A stretch of 64,000 bases of DNA from Ailurus styani (taxonomy: Eukaryota > Chordata > Mammalia > Carnivora > Ailuridae), in contig LNAC01000032.1 in assembly GCA_002007465.1 (NCBI GenBank), forward strand, positions 2,179,297-2,243,296. Direction: 5' to 3'. A program made the position numbers and the translations under genes. The notes below the pieces were generated by a model, which saw only the letters and a list, made by a program, of their open reading frames with translations, did not search any database and was not told where the DNA came from. Below, in pieces: positions 31,494 to 43,752 of the stretch. How positions within the stretch are numbered: the first letter of the stretch is position 1; every line of letters begins with the position of its first letter.

Positions 31494-34400
31494 AAAGCTA
31501 TGGGTCCTCCTAATATGGTAGGAATTTATAGCACAAATGGAATCATCTTGCCATGATATGGCCTGGCTGGTAGAGGGGCACTGGGTGGTGGAGACAGTGG
31601 TGAAAAGGAGCTGGGTATTGACATCAATGTCTGTGGCTGCTCATATAAAATGGGTGGCTAATGAGAACACAGTGCAGATAACCATGATGGCACAAGGTCA
31701 GTTTTTGGGAAAGAGCTAAGGTGAGAGGTGTGGGGAACATCTATGTGTTATAAGCTGTGAGCTGAGCTGCAGGAGAAATGCAAAGCCTGCATTGGAAAAA
31801 TTAGATATATATAAAGGGAGCAATGAGGAGGGGATAGAAACCAAGATTAAGAGTAGGAATGATGGATGAGAAGGTTTGGGTAGATTCTTTTGTCCATATG
31901 AACGAGGGTAACTTTGTATTTTATTGACCTGTATGTACCTGGTATATACTGGAGTCAGGACTGAGCAGGACTATGCCAAGTGCATTTTTAAACTAAGGGC
32001 CTCCAACTCATGACTTGTTCATCTCATAACAGTATTGGAGTCTCGGGCAGGAGCGGCAACCCAGAACACTTCCCCACATGGGAAGGAGTAGGAGAACATT
32101 ATGAAGTGCAGACAGACAGACTTACCAGGAGTTGGGGAATGACACCCTAGCCAAAGCAGTGGTAAATATATCCTAATCACGTAGAGTTACTATCCCAATT
32201 AAGCAATTGTTGTGACATTAAGAAACTCAAATGAGTTTGCTAGGTGACAGACTGAAGGATTTACCGATTTTGTGCACTGGAGTGATTATTAATAATCCTC
32301 AGTTTCTATATACTTCTCTGGGAGTTCTGGGAATTACCATTTGCATGGATCCTTGAATGAATGCATATGATCCTAGGAGTGAAAAGGGTTGTGTTTGGAT
32401 TGCCAGAATAGGTCTCGTTGAAACTACTAATATAGATGCCAAAGCTTTTCTTGGAATTCTAGGTTATTCCCTCTCTCTGGTTGTCTCACGTCTTGTGATC
32501 CAAACAACTCTCAGGGGTTCTTCGGTCAAGCACTCCGGCCTTGCTTCTTCCTTTTGCTTGGCTGGTAACTCTCACATAGACTTCAATGGCAAAAAAGCTG
32601 TCAACAGTTCATAAAAGGATCAAACACCTTAAGATGTTGTATACAAGTCCCAGTGATGTTTTCAAATACACTTCCTTTCCTAGTTCCTCACAGATAACCT
32701 TTTGGCATGCAGCGAAGTAATTTGGAGGGCGGATAGCCAGTCCCGATTTGGGAAAAATTTTTCTACCCGCTAGTTGTCATCATACATGGTTTGGTTGGAG
32801 AGACATTTCATCAATGGAACCTTGTGATATTCCTGTTAGCAACCTTCCTCTTCCTAGGGAACAGAGGTCAAGGAAAGGCCTTTCAAAGGACCCCCGTTGT
32901 AAAGGCTGGGGCTTACTTTCATGTCTGCCATCACAGCCCCTGACTGTTCCTCCCCAAAGAGAAACAAAAGAAAACACAGCTTTCCCTGATGCCCATTTCT
33001 TTTGCGCCAGCCTATTTCCTAGCAAAGAGAGTTCCAAAATGAAGTAAAGGTCACATTTTTCCCCTAAATTTCCAGTCTTAAGGATATATGTTGGTAGAAT
33101 GTTTAAAAAGGACTTAGAAGATAACGGGCAAGAATATTTTTCTGGCATCTGATCCACTGCTTAGTGGGGTCTTCTGGCTTTTTGGGGCAGGAGGCAGTGA
33201 ATGAATGAGCTGGCAAGGGAAAGGCGAGACTGACCTATTATTTAGAGACTCTCCATCTATGAGGGTCTCTAATGAGAAATTTTTCCTCAGGCCTCTTTTG
33301 AGACGCTAAAGCTTTTCTCCACCGGGGTTCTTCTTGTGAACTACCAAACAGAAAATGATTTGAGTGACTATTTTCTCAGTCCTCCCAAGGATGGCAGAGA
33401 GCTACTGCCATTCTGGAAGATGCAGAGAAGAGAGGTTGTGAGAGATATTGAAGAAATAGAATCTTTATGAATTGGTATTTGGCTATATTTGTACATGGAA
33501 GGAGAGGGCTAGTTCGGCGGGCTGGTCGGCTTCTCCAGGACTTAAATGGGAAATACAAGAGGTAGAATTGAGTTGTGGTTGTTATTCTGGTTATCAACAT
33601 CTGGGTAGGGGGAGGAGACGGTGATGACAAGTGTTGATGATGACCGTAAAGCATCCAAATGAAGGAGATGGGGAAGAGCAGGACACAGGTTCAGGATTCC
33701 GGAGAGAGCTCTCACCTGGAGATGCAGATCTGAGAGTTATTAGAAGTTGTGGAATATGTTCAGCTCATTCATGAAGGATGTGTTTACTGAGGAGAGAAAA
33801 GGCCTTCATTTTTGATGAATTGAGAAACAAAGGTATATTTTTGGTAGCAGCTCTGTCCTGCACATTCAAGGCGATATAAGTACAGCCATCAGCAAAATTC
33901 TTGGCCTTGATTTTGACCCAAAGAAACTTTTGCAGGCTTCCTGCTTCAGGCACCAAATTCAACAGCTTTAACACTGTTTTCTTGGATACAATTCCCCTTT
34001 CCCACTTTCAAGTATGATCGTTCTCTAGTTTTCCCTAAGTGCTTGACTTCCCTGAGAGAGACCAGAAAACCATCTGGGCTTCAATATGGCCTCTTTGGAA
34101 ATCCATTTGGTTATGCTATACAATGCAGGACGAGATTAAATGGGAAGATTGGCTAATAGATTTTAATATAGTTAGCATCCAAATAACCAAGGTGTTGCCA
34201 GATTCCCAAGAGCTTAAAAATATCTACATCAGTTCTGAAGACAAAAGAGACAACTATGACGGTATGAAATTCTGAACACTGACCTCTATCATAAACCATT
34301 ATACAGAAGAGTATGCATGACAAATATTAAAATATTGCATTTATTGAAAACAATCAGGAAAATAATGTAATCTGAAAAGCAAAATCTAACACAGAATAAA

Positions 34401-34664
34401 AGTGAGAGGTCAAAGTATAGTTATTTTCACTTAAGTGATGAATAAATCAATTATTAGTGATAATATAGATAATAATTTATTGATACAGAAAAATCAGGGT
34501 TGCATAGATTAAAATAGTCATTATTTCTAAATGAAACAAAATCATTAACTCCAACATCTTCACAGATGTAGTGCCCCTTGGAAAGTCTTCCATATTACTG
34601 AGCTGGAACACAATATTGTGCTGTTCATGGATGAAGAGAAGAAGCAGAGTTTTGTGAAAAGTCC
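31494..34664. other. Unique stretch, no gene seen
   Basis: About 3.2 kb with only small frames (at most 125 codons, minus, 32,780-33,157). I recognise no mobile element. The 34,270-34,550 part is AT-rich with many TAAT/ATTA words (AAATCAATTATTAGTGATAATATAG). Confidence 0.5.
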
Positions 34665-34885
34665 TATGGTTTGGTGGTTAAGAAGGCAGGCTGGAGTCAG
34701 ACAGACTGGAGTCAGATCCCTGCTCCACAGCACGATCTTGGGCAAAATACTTCATTTCTCCAAGCCTCCATTTTCTCATCAGTAAAATGGGGATGATGTT
34801 AGAACTTCTGTTTTAGGCCAGTAGAAGGAAAAATGAGTCAACATCGAGTCTGACATGGAGTAAATGTTTGGTAAATATTATGAGG
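34665..34885 (+). repeat. MIR: MIR, sense, near complete
   Basis: TGGTTTGGTGGTTAAGAAGGCAGGCTGGAGTCAGACAGACTGGAGTCAGATCCCTGCTCCACAGCACGATCTTGGGCAAAATACTTC and onward, read in pieces, then CATTTTCTCATCAGTAAAATGGGGATGATG and GAGTAAATGTTTGGTAAATATTATG, follow sense MIR from the tRNA-like head to the tail. Confidence 0.92.
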
Positions 34886-34899
34886 TCATGATGATGATG

Positions 34900-35092
34900 G
34901 TGATGATGATGAATGAATGGAGTTTTGAATTGAGATGTTCCTCAAAACCACACCTTATTAAAATAGGACGTTAAACCACATTATAAAATNGTGATGATGA
35001 TGATGATGATGATGAATGAATGGAGTTTTAAATTGAGATGTTCCTCAAAACCACACCTTATTAAAATAGGACGTTAAACCACATTATAAAAT
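34900..35092. repeat. Tandem duplication around a single N (probable assembly artefact)
   Basis: Copy 1 (34,900-34,989) and copy 2 (34,991-35,092) are the same sequence: a (GAT)n run, then GAATGAATGGAGTTTT, then a block ending ACCACATTATAAAAT. They differ by one base (TTTTGAAT versus TTTTAAAT) and by four GAT units (three versus seven). Base 34,990 is N. Two alleles or two read-end copies placed side by side across a one-base gap explain this better than a real duplication. Confidence 0.95.
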
Positions 35093-35804
35093 GCACTATT
35101 TTTATAGTTTGGCAAGGCGGGGGGAGAGTCAGAGCTGCTTCATGTGGCTAAACAGCCTGTGCACTGCACAATTCCAGGGGCTCTGCTCACAGTGGTGGTG
35201 ACACATGCACAGCCTGCTGGATTTTTATGCTGGCTCTAGTCAGAAATCAACCCACAAGAATAAGAACTTCCCTTTTATTCCCTCCTTGAATTAAAAAAGA
35301 AGTTGCTTTTTCCTCATTTAATCTCGTGACTCTGAATCCTATACACAATTCTTCATTTCTGATGCTTGACCTAAATCAAGGGTTTGCATATGAACTCCTC
35401 TGGGGGCCAGACAGTTAAAGAAACAGCCTGTGAACTGAGCTTCCTATAGTCAAAACAGAGAGAAGAGGCATCACCTAAAGGCATTCATATTCAAATGGTT
35501 TTAAACATCATATAGTACAAATAAAACACATCTGGATGGCTTAGCACGCTAACCAACCGTGGGGCCTTGCTTGAGTCACTTAGTCTCAATTTTCTTAAGG
35601 TAGGAAAATGAACGATGGAACCATTCTCCACTGTGACTCAGAAATGATGATCATGGAGACTCAGGGATTAGTGTCTAAAAAAATTATTGTCTCCTGAGTC
35701 AGACTCAAGATGCTTGTCTACAAACACAGCGTCTGTTCTCTAAGGGAGAGCCCATCTTACTTCTTCCCACTGCTCAGTATCAGTCTCCTGCTGATTGATT
35801 TGAG
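35093..35804. other. Unique stretch
   Basis: No gene seen. TCAGATTCAAGATGC-like words recur in the 35,690-35,710 area but no named repeat is recognised. Confidence 0.5.
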
Positions 35805-36015
35805 TACAGCTTTTAAATTATTTAAGTAGACCTGTTTGTTGTAAAGTACAGCATTTAAAAAATACAGACAAGCAGAAAGGAGAAATAAAAGTCACGTCTC
35901 TGAATACACAACACATATCTGGTTTCCTCTAGCACACATTCACATATTCGTTATATGAAATGAAGTTCATTCCATATATGCTTTTTTATAATACATCCTG
36001 TATGATTAATATTTT
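35805..36015 (-). mobile_element. L1: Old L1 3'-end fragment, antisense
   Basis: GTAAAGTACAGCATTTAAAAAATACAGACAAGCAGAAAGGAGAAATAAAAGTCACG, then GGTTTCCTCTAGCACACATTC, then TATGCTTTTTTATAATACATCC, read in pieces, resemble the old L1 3' UTR seen also at 18,213-18,365. Confidence 0.5.
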
Positions 36016-36024
36016 TCTTCAATA

Positions 36025-39000
36025 TGTTTTTAAGTTTAAATAAATGTTTTATTTTAGACCACTTTACAGAAAACTTGCAAAGATAGTACAGAGAATTTCC
36101 ATACACTCCACACCCATTTCTTCTATCACTCACACCGACGTGGCTATGGTACCTTTGCTACAACTGCTCAAACAACATCAACAAATCACTGTTAACTAAA
36201 CTCCGCAGTTTATGTAGATTTTGCTAATTTTTCCCTAACGTCCTTTCTCTGTACCAGGATTCCATCAAGAGAGCACTTTACATTTAGTTGTAGTGTCTCC
36301 TTGTTCTCCTCTTGACTGTGACAGTTTCTCAGAACTTTTTTGTTTTTCACTGCCTTGGCATCGAAGGAGTACTGGTCAGGCATTTTGTAGAATATCCCCC
36401 AAACTTGGATCTGTCTGGTTTTTCTTTTTCATGGTTGGGCTAAGGCGGCGGGTCTAGGGAGGAAGAGTGTGGAGGTGAAGTCCCATTTTCATCACACCTC
36501 ATATCAGGAGTGCCGGCTATCAGCATGAGTTATCACTGATAATGGTAACTTTGATCACCTGGCTGAAGTAGTGCTGGCCAGGTTTCTTCCCGGGAGAGTG
36601 ACTTGTCCCTTCATTTCCCATCCTTCTCTTTGGAAGCCAGTTGCTAAGCACAGCGCACTCAAGGGGATAGAGTTGAGCTCTGCCACCTGGAGGGACGAGA
36701 TGCTATGTAAATTACTGGGACTATTTGTGTGTTTAGTCATTTATTCATATCAGTATGGATTCAAGGCTATTTGATTTGAACTTGGAGCTATAAGTCAACA
36801 CCACATTTTACTTTATTGTCCCCAGTGTTGCAGTTTTGGCTAACGAGTGCTCTTTCAGGTTGGCTCCTGTGTCTCTCTGACATGCCTCCATCCTTTGTTT
36901 TTTTGAGTGCTTTCTTACTTCCTGGTACTAAAAGATGTCCTGGGTTCATCTTGTGTATTTCCTGTCTCAGCCCCACAATTAGCCATTTCTCCTGGGGATC
37001 CCAGGTTCTTTTTTTATTGGAGAAAAGTATCAGAAACCAAGATCTGGGCAGTAGGTGTGTTCATTGCTACTGTGGAGCCATTGCTTCTAGTCCTGTTTAG
37101 CAGACAGAGCTAGGAAATGTATGTGTGTATACTTACCCATGTATGTACACAAAGTTATAATTATTTCTGTACCTGTTCACCTGTATCTATATTGAACTAA
37201 CCATATGAGTTCATATTAATGTCTCCAATTCTAATCCATTACCACATGGTTCCTGGTTCCTTCTAGTTTTCCCTCCTTGCTTATCTGTCACTTCCCTCTC
37301 CAATCATAAGAAACCTGACTTTCACTATCTGCTATGCATTTATCTATTTATTCAGTTCCAGTAAACAGAGATGGCTATTTCAGAATTGTTAAAACAAACC
37401 CCATGAGAAACAACTTTACCAACTAGAATGCAGTGTTCATGTTCAGTTCCTTTTATCTTTTGACTTAGAGTTTCCTATGAAAACACCGTTTTCCAAAGTT
37501 ACTTAGGTCAAAACCTTTTGCTCTCCACCCTCCTCAGTGAGGTTATATCATATATTTGTAGTACAGATCATTCCTGTGTCAAAATCCACATTCTTTTCTG
37601 AGATCTTTTGGCCCCTTAAGTTTTTTATAAGTTGCATATATAAAGGTTCACTATTATTACAAATTTCTCTGGGTTTTGACAGATGTGTAGAATCGTGTAT
37701 ATACCACCACAGTACCACACAGATTAGTTTGATCATGCTAAAAAATTTCCAGTGCTTCCCCTAGTAGAATATTTTTCTCCCCTTTGCAACCACTGATCTA
37801 AATACATCCCTATAATTTGGGCCTTTTCCAGAATAACATATGAATTAAATCATATGATATGTAGCCTTAATGGTCTGGTTTCTTTCACCTGTAAAATACA
37901 TTTATGATTCACTCATTTTGGTGTGTGGAATGATAGCTTTATTCTTTCTTTATTGCTATGTCATATTCCATATTCCATTGTATGGATATACCACAGTTTG
38001 TTCCTCCGTTCACCAATTACAGAACCTTTAGTTACTTCCAGTTTTGACTGTTATGAATAAAGCTGCTATAAAAATTTGCATGGAAGTTTTGTGTGCTCAA
38101 TTAGATAAATGCCTAGGAGAGTTACCATTGAGTCAAATGCTAACTCTCTGTTTAACTTTATAAGAAACTGCACAACTGTCTTCCAAAGTGGTACTCTATT
38201 TTGCATTCCCACCAGCAATGAATGAGAGTCCCTGTTTCTCTGCACTTTTCCTCAGCATTTGATATTGCCAATTATTTAGATTTTAGCCATTCTAATAGAT
38301 GTGTAGTTGTATCTCATTGTTGTTTGATTTTGCATTTCCCAGTGATATTTAGCATCTTTTCATAAGTTTATTTGCCATTCATATACCTTCTTTAGTGTCA
38401 TGTCTATTCAGATCTTTGACCATTTCTTAATTAAAAGACTGTTTTCTTATTGATGAGTTTTAAGAGTTCTTTATATATTGTGGCTAAAAGTCCTTGTTAG
38501 AAATGTTACTTGCAAGTAATTTCTCCCAATGTGTGGCTTGTCTTTTCGACAATGTCTTTCATAGTGCAAAAGTTTTAAATTTTGATTAAGTTCAGTTGAC
38601 TAAGTTTTGCATGTATGTGTGTGTGTATGTGAATTGCGCTCTTGGTATTATAGCTACGAACTATGTCTAGTCCAAGGTCACACAGATTTTCTTCTATTTT
38701 TTTCCCAGAAGTTTTATAGTTTTACATTTAGATCTATGATACTTTCTCAGTAATGTAGTTGAGTGTTTGTGTACTATGTAAGTTACATATTGAGGTTCTT
38801 TTTTGCTGCCCATGAATGCCTAAATTTACCAGCACCATTTGTTGAAAGATTCTTTCTCCATTGAATTGCCTTTGCACCTTTGTAAAACAAGTTGACTATA
38901 TTTATGTGAATCAGTTATTTCTCAGTCCCCTATTCTGTCCTGTGGGTCTATGTATCTGTGCCCATGCTATCTTAGTTACTGGTGTTAAAATAAGTTTTGA

Positions 39001-39600
39001 AATTGAGTAATGGGATCCCTCTAACTTTGTCCATCTTCTTTAAAGTTGTTTTAACTAACCTGAGTCTTTTGTCTTCCCATATGTTTGTATTGGCTTTTTG
39101 ATATCTTTGTAGATATCGAAACTTTTAAATAAAATAAATGAGATAAGATTAAATAAATAAATAAAATGAGATAAAACTTTTCTAGGATTTTGAATCTATA
39201 GATTACACTGGGGAGAACTGGCATCTTAACAATATGCCTTCCAACTCTTGAGGTGAAATATCCCTCCATTTATGCAGATCTTCATTGATTTATTTCAACA
39301 TTGTTTTGAAGTTTTTAGCATACAGATCCTGTATATATTTGGATATATTTATACATAACTGGGGTTTTTTTGCAACTATTGTAAATGTTATAGATACTTT
39401 TGATTTTGAAGTTCAATTCTTCCTTGATAGAATACAGAAATACAATTAACTTTTTTTATTTTGACTGGGTATTCTACAACCTTTGTTGAACTCGCCAATT
39501 CTAGGAGTTATTTTGTAGATTCTTTGGGGTTTTCTATAACATACATCTGCAAAGAGAGACAATGTTATTTTTTTTTTTTAGCTTTTGACATCCTTGAACG
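36025..39600 (-). mobile_element. L1M: Long old L1 (L1M type), antisense, 5'-truncated
   Basis: Reverse L1 with a long 3' UTR (about 36,025-37,900: AAAACTTGCAAAGATAGTACAGAG, GGATTCCATCAAGAGAGC, GAGTACTGGTCAGGCATTTTGTAGAAT, CTTTGATCACCTGGCTGAAGTAGTG, AACCAAGATCTGGGCAGTAGG, CAGACAGAGCTAGGAAATG), then ORF2 C-terminus and part of the reverse transcriptase (37,900-39,560: GGATATACCACAGTTTG, AAGAAACTGCACAACTGTC, TTCCCACCAGCAATG, ATTGAATTGCCTTTGCACC, CAACCTTTGTTGAACTCG). All frames are broken. An (AAATA)n patch at 39,125-39,170 interrupts it. The match fades near 39,600, well short of a 5' end. Confidence 0.92.
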
Positions 39601-39736
39601 GAAATGACATATTTTTAAAATAATAATTAAGGCTTTCTGTACTAACATAGAGGTCCATACAGAGCTAGGATTTCAGTGGCCTCTTATCATAGTTTTTACC
39701 ACCGTGGAGTTACCCATCATTTCCTAGCTCTGCTTT

Positions 39737-39905
39737 TTTTTTTAAGACTTTATTTTTGAGAGCAGCTTTTAGAGTAGCAAAGCGAAATTGAGAGAAAGCC
39801 ATAGAGCTATTCCATACATCCCCTTCCCCCATGTATGCATAACCTGCTCATTATCAACATCCACTACCTCAGTGGTGTATTTATTACAAGTGATGAGCCT
39901 ACACT
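39737..39905 (-). mobile_element. L1M: Old L1 3'-UTR fragment, antisense
   Basis: TTAAGACTTTATTTTTGAGAGCAGC, AAATTGAGAGAAAGCC, CCATACATCCCCTTCCCCCATG, ATTATCAACATCCACTACC and GATGAGCCTACACTGACACATC match the antisense L1M 3' terminus. Only about 170 bases are kept; a poly-T run starts it. Confidence 0.85.
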
Positions 39906-40020
39906 GACACATCCCATAAGATGTAGATACTATCCCCATTTTAAAGATGAGAAAATTGAAACTCAGACAGGTCAAACGACTTGCCCAAATTTGCAAAGCT
40001 ACGAAATGGTCTGTACCTCC
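39906..40020 (-). repeat. MIR: MIR fragment, antisense
   Basis: ATACTATCCCCATTTTAAAGATGAGAAAATTGAAACTCAGACAGG, CGACTTGCCCAAATTTGCAAAGC, read in pieces, follow antisense MIR. A second weaker MIR-like piece (GAATGAGGAAACCAAAACTGAG, GCAGAGCCAGAACCAGAACCCAAG) lies at about 40,100-40,185. Confidence 0.72.
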
Positions 40021-40789
40021 ATAAAACCATGTTGAGGAATGCTGCTGGAATTTGAATATTTTCAAGGTGAAAGACAGACCTCAAGGACATTCAGTGTTCT
40101 TATTCTGAGAATGAGGAAACCAAAACTGAGTGTCCAACATCACTCAGTCATCAGTTATTGCAGAGCCAGAACCAGAACCCAAGCTTATTTCCTTTTAGTC
40201 CAGGGCAGGTGCTATGATTCTACAGATGCTACCTAATGAGACTGTGAACAGACAGACTTCAGCAGAGAATAGGATTCACTTTCTGATGATTCCTAGCAAC
40301 AGAGCATTCACTGATACCCTAAAGGGTGACTTGCAACACACAGCACATAAGTGTGTGTAAGCCAGTCTTTTTCCTGAGATGAACCCCAGAAGACTCACTC
40401 TGGCAGCCAGTTTCAGTCTGGTCATTGAGACTAGTCCTACCCTCCACACATCCCTATTCCCTGAGATCTCTCTCGCTCTCTCTCTCTCTCTCATTGCTTC
40501 TATCTCCCTGCAGGTCCTCTGAGTAGGAAGTTCAAGGAAAAGAGGAGGGTGGAGGGGAAGGGTGAAGTAGGTGAATGAGAAGGAAAATGGCATGCCAAGG
40601 GAGAATGGCCATGATGATCCCAAAGACAAAGGAAGTTAAGAACGCCTTCTGAGCATGGATAACAGCATAGAAATGAATTTGAGCCTTCCTATGAGGCCTC
40701 CTGAAAGGATTGCCCTTCTTTGGGTGTTTATGGTTTGGCATGTTCCTTTAAAAAATGATTCTTATTATTTTATGGTCACACATCATATT
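40021..40789. other. Unique stretch with CT microsatellite
   Basis: Nothing gene-like is supported; overlapping minus frames of 117 and 69 codons are unremarkable. A (CT)n/(CTCG) run at 40,466-40,492 is a simple repeat. Confidence 0.5.
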
Positions 40790-41045
40790 TAATCCTTTAT
40801 AATGTCAAATAAAAGGGAAATAATAACATCTTATGTTTGTATATTGCTTTACAGCCTACTAAGCACTTTTACAACCATGATCTCATTTGATCCTTACAGT
40901 AATGTTGTGAACCAGCCAAGGAAGGTTATTATTAATGCCATTTTACAGATGAGGAAACTGAGGTTCAGAGGGATTAAATGAAGGTGCTCCACATCTCATG
41001 GCTAGGAAGTAGGGGTCAAGACTGGAATCCAGAGTCAGGGACAGA
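40790..41045 (-). repeat. MIR: MIR-family repeat, antisense
   Basis: TTGTATATTGCTTTACAGCCTACTAAGCACTTTTACAACCATGATCTCATTTGATCC, TTATTATTAATGCCATTTTACAGATGAGGAAACTGAGGTTCAGAGGG, CTCATGGCTAGGAAGTAGGGGTCAAGACTGGAATCC, read in pieces, are co-linear with an antisense MIR-class consensus over about 250 bp. Confidence 0.88.
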
Positions 41046-41252
41046 GTGGTGCTCTGTGAGGGGCTATTGAGCATTAGATATGGTCAAGGGTAGGAAGTGT
41101 TTCTGTTTTATGGGTTCAGGATTCAAATCAAGTCTTAAGTTTGGGTGTTAAAGTCTCAAAAGAGACTTTTGAAGGCATTTGATGTGGTACACAACATGCA
41201 GAGGGATCAGATGGTGAAAATTCTCTGTGAGTAGGAAAGGTTGTGCAGCCCT

Positions 41253-41508
41253 AAGACAGATATAATTTTGGGGTGCCTGGATGGCTGAGTTGATTAAGGA
41301 TATGACTCTTGGTTTCTGTTCGGGTCCTGATCTCAGGGTCAGGAGATAGAGCCCACCTGAGGCTCCTCGCTCAGCAGGGAGTCAGCTTGAGATTCTCTCT
41401 CCCTTCTCCCTCCGCCCCTCCCCCAGCTCATGAGTGCACATGCTCTCGCTCTCTCGCTCTCTTTCAAAAAAATAAATAAAATCTTTTTAAAAAGACAGAT
41501 AAAATTTT
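41253..41508 (+). mobile_element. SINEC: Older CAN-SINE, sense
   Basis: Element at 41,270-41,491 with a GGTGCCTGGATGGCTGAG head. Flanks AAGACAGATATAATTTT (41,253-41,269) and AAGACAGATAAAATTTT (41,492-41,508) differ once. The internal text (GTTTCTGTTCGGGTCCTGATCTC, AGGAGATAGAGCCC, GCTTGAGATTCTCTCTC) marks an older subfamily. Confidence 0.95.
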
Positions 41509-43504
41509 TATACAGTCTTTGCTATAAAAGGAAGGAATGAGCACGAATGAAATTAGAGTCCAAGAAAGCCCCAGATAGCCAAATAATTAAACTCTCTGCT
41601 TTTTGCCTACTCAGAAGAAGAAAGAAAGAAAGAAAAATGGAAATGAGGGGGAAAAACCCAGAACAGAAAGACATTCCTAGAACTCCGTCTACCAAAAATA
41701 ACCAAATATCTCTAATATCCCCATAAGATATACACAAATAATTTCAAGAGAACTAAACACACACATACTCCTAGGCTAAGCTCTTAGTGAATATTCACAT
41801 AATTTTTGAGTATGGGAAGTTTTCTAAGCATGACACAAGGCCAAAATCATAAAGGGAAAGATTTATAGATGTGATGATACAAAATTTAAACCTCCCTCTC
41901 TCTCTCTCTGAAGTCAAAATAAAATGAAATGCTATAAGCAAACTTATAAGTGAAAATGACAAATTGAAAAAATACTTGGAAAATATGTTCATGCTTTCAT
42001 TTTTAAAAAATACCTAACAAATTAGTGATAATAAGAATAAAATGAACTTTGCATTTGAAAAATATGGGCTTGGAACATTAATAGGAAATTCAAATCAGAA
42101 AAAACCAAAAATACATATACACACATGTATGTATGTATATGTATATATACATAGCCAATAAGCATATGATGATATGTTGGACCCTTATGGGTAATCCTAC
42201 CAAACTACACTAAAATAAATATATTTTGTTGATGTAGGGAAATGTTTTAAGTGTATAAGACTTGTGTTCAGTATTTTTTTTATATATATCTAAGTTCTGG
42301 AAGAGTAGTGATACTGAAACATGAACAGTGGCTACCTCTGGTCAGAAGAATTACAGATGCTTTAAATGTAAAGTATCTTTTCTTTTTTCTCATTTAATTT
42401 ATAAAATAATGAACATGAATTACTTTTGTAATGAAGAAATCAAATTGGTCATTACACCTTTAAGTAGGGACCTAATTTCCCATCACACCATTGTTTCTCT
42501 TTAAAAGTCACATTTGACTTACAGCTTTTGGATTTTCAAACCCCATTTCAAGAACACAATCTGCCACAAAATGGGAAAACTTTGTACACTCCATTTGCAT
42601 AAATAATTTGAGTTGGCTGCTTCCCTACCCGGTGTTCCTACCCTGTGGGGTAATTCACATAGTTACCTCCTGGCTTCCTAGGTATAATTACTCTGCTAGG
42701 AAAAGAGGTACCTAGATTATTATATAAACAAACAGCACAATCATAAATGATATCTTCTGGAATTTGGGATGTTGCCTATTTTTCTTTCAAAGTAAAATCA
42801 AATTTACATATATTTTGTATAGGCTACATTAGAAACTTAGAACTTTTAAAGAGATCATCCGTAGTAGTCAGATTTAGACTCCAGTGCAATATTTCTTCTC
42901 CCAGTTTAGACCATATTTTCTTTAATAATCCTGCCCCCGGCATCCCCACATAACTCAGCCCCATTAACAAGCATAACCTGCTACACAAACCATTGTTCAA
43001 CCAGATATAGATGCACAGAATGACAAAAATTCCCACAGTCAGCCAAGGGACAATACCAGAACCCAAATAAAAGGCAATTTGACAAAACTTCATTGTCTGC
43101 CTCTAAATATTCCAAAAAGTCAGATTACACTCATTGGAGAAGAGGGATGATCTAATATATTTTGGGAGACTTCGAAATTCTGAGAATGTTCTGTTTTCCG
43201 TGGCCTCTGATGAAAGGTAATTTGGCAGAGGCACTTCATTTTAGTGAAGGTCAAAGTAGCAGCTAGATTTTACATATGCAATGTGTTATGTTTCTCGTAC
43301 CACAGGAACAAAGAAAGTAGCATTAACATCTATGTCGTACATCATGAGCACAGGGCTGAAGTGGAGATGGCTGGTTCAACTCCTGCTCCACCGTGTGCAT
43401 GATAGATCACGTTGCATATCCGGGCCACCAGCCACTCTCCCCTCCTCCCCACCAAATTTCCTAACTACCATCACTCCCTAAATAGGAAGGAGCCCTTTCT
43501 AGGT
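41509..43504. other. AT-rich unique stretch
   Basis: About 2 kb without a recognisable gene. AT-rich ATGTATGTATGTATATGTATATATAC simple repeat at 42,124-42,151 (read in pieces). A minus frame of 89 codons at 42,824-43,093 encodes one predicted membrane span (VPWLTVGIFVILCIYIWL) but has no recognisable homologue. A candidate regulatory block at 42,560-42,760 is listed separately. Confidence 0.5.
42560..42760. promoter_or_regulatory. Candidate enhancer-like block
   Basis: Unique sequence with an octamer-like CATTTGCATAAATAATTTG, GGTATAATTACTCTGC, and a forkhead-like TATATAAACAAACAGC. No mobile-element signature. The call rests on motif clustering alone. Confidence 0.28.
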
Positions 43505-43752
43505 GAAAGTGGTTTGTTCTGGGCGCCTGGGTGGCTCAGTGGGTTAAAGCCTCTGCCTTCAGCTCAGGTCATGATCTCAGGGTCCTGGGATCGAGGCCCG
43601 CATCGGGCTCTCTGCTCGGCAGGGAGCCTGCTTCCTCCTCTCTCTCTGCCTGCCTCTCTGCCTACTTGTGATCTGATCTCTCTCTCTCCCTGTCAAATAA
43701 ATAAATAAAATCTTTAAAAAAAAAAAGAAAAGAAAAGAAAGTGGTTTGTTCT
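43505..43752 (+). mobile_element. SINEC: Young mustelid-type CAN-SINE with perfect duplication
   Basis: Element at 43,521-43,736. Identical GAAAGTGGTTTGTTCT flanks at 43,505-43,520 and 43,737-43,752. The head and body are nearly the same as the copy at 7,410, including ATCGAGGCCCGCATCGGGCTCTC. The tail is (A)11 followed by GAAAA repeats. Good candidate for a recent, possibly polymorphic insertion. Confidence 0.98.

Noticed and set aside
39125..39170. AAATA repeats inside the 36-39.6 kb L1, considered as another nested SINE.
   Set aside because: Only a tail-like simple repeat is present, with no SINE body or duplication.
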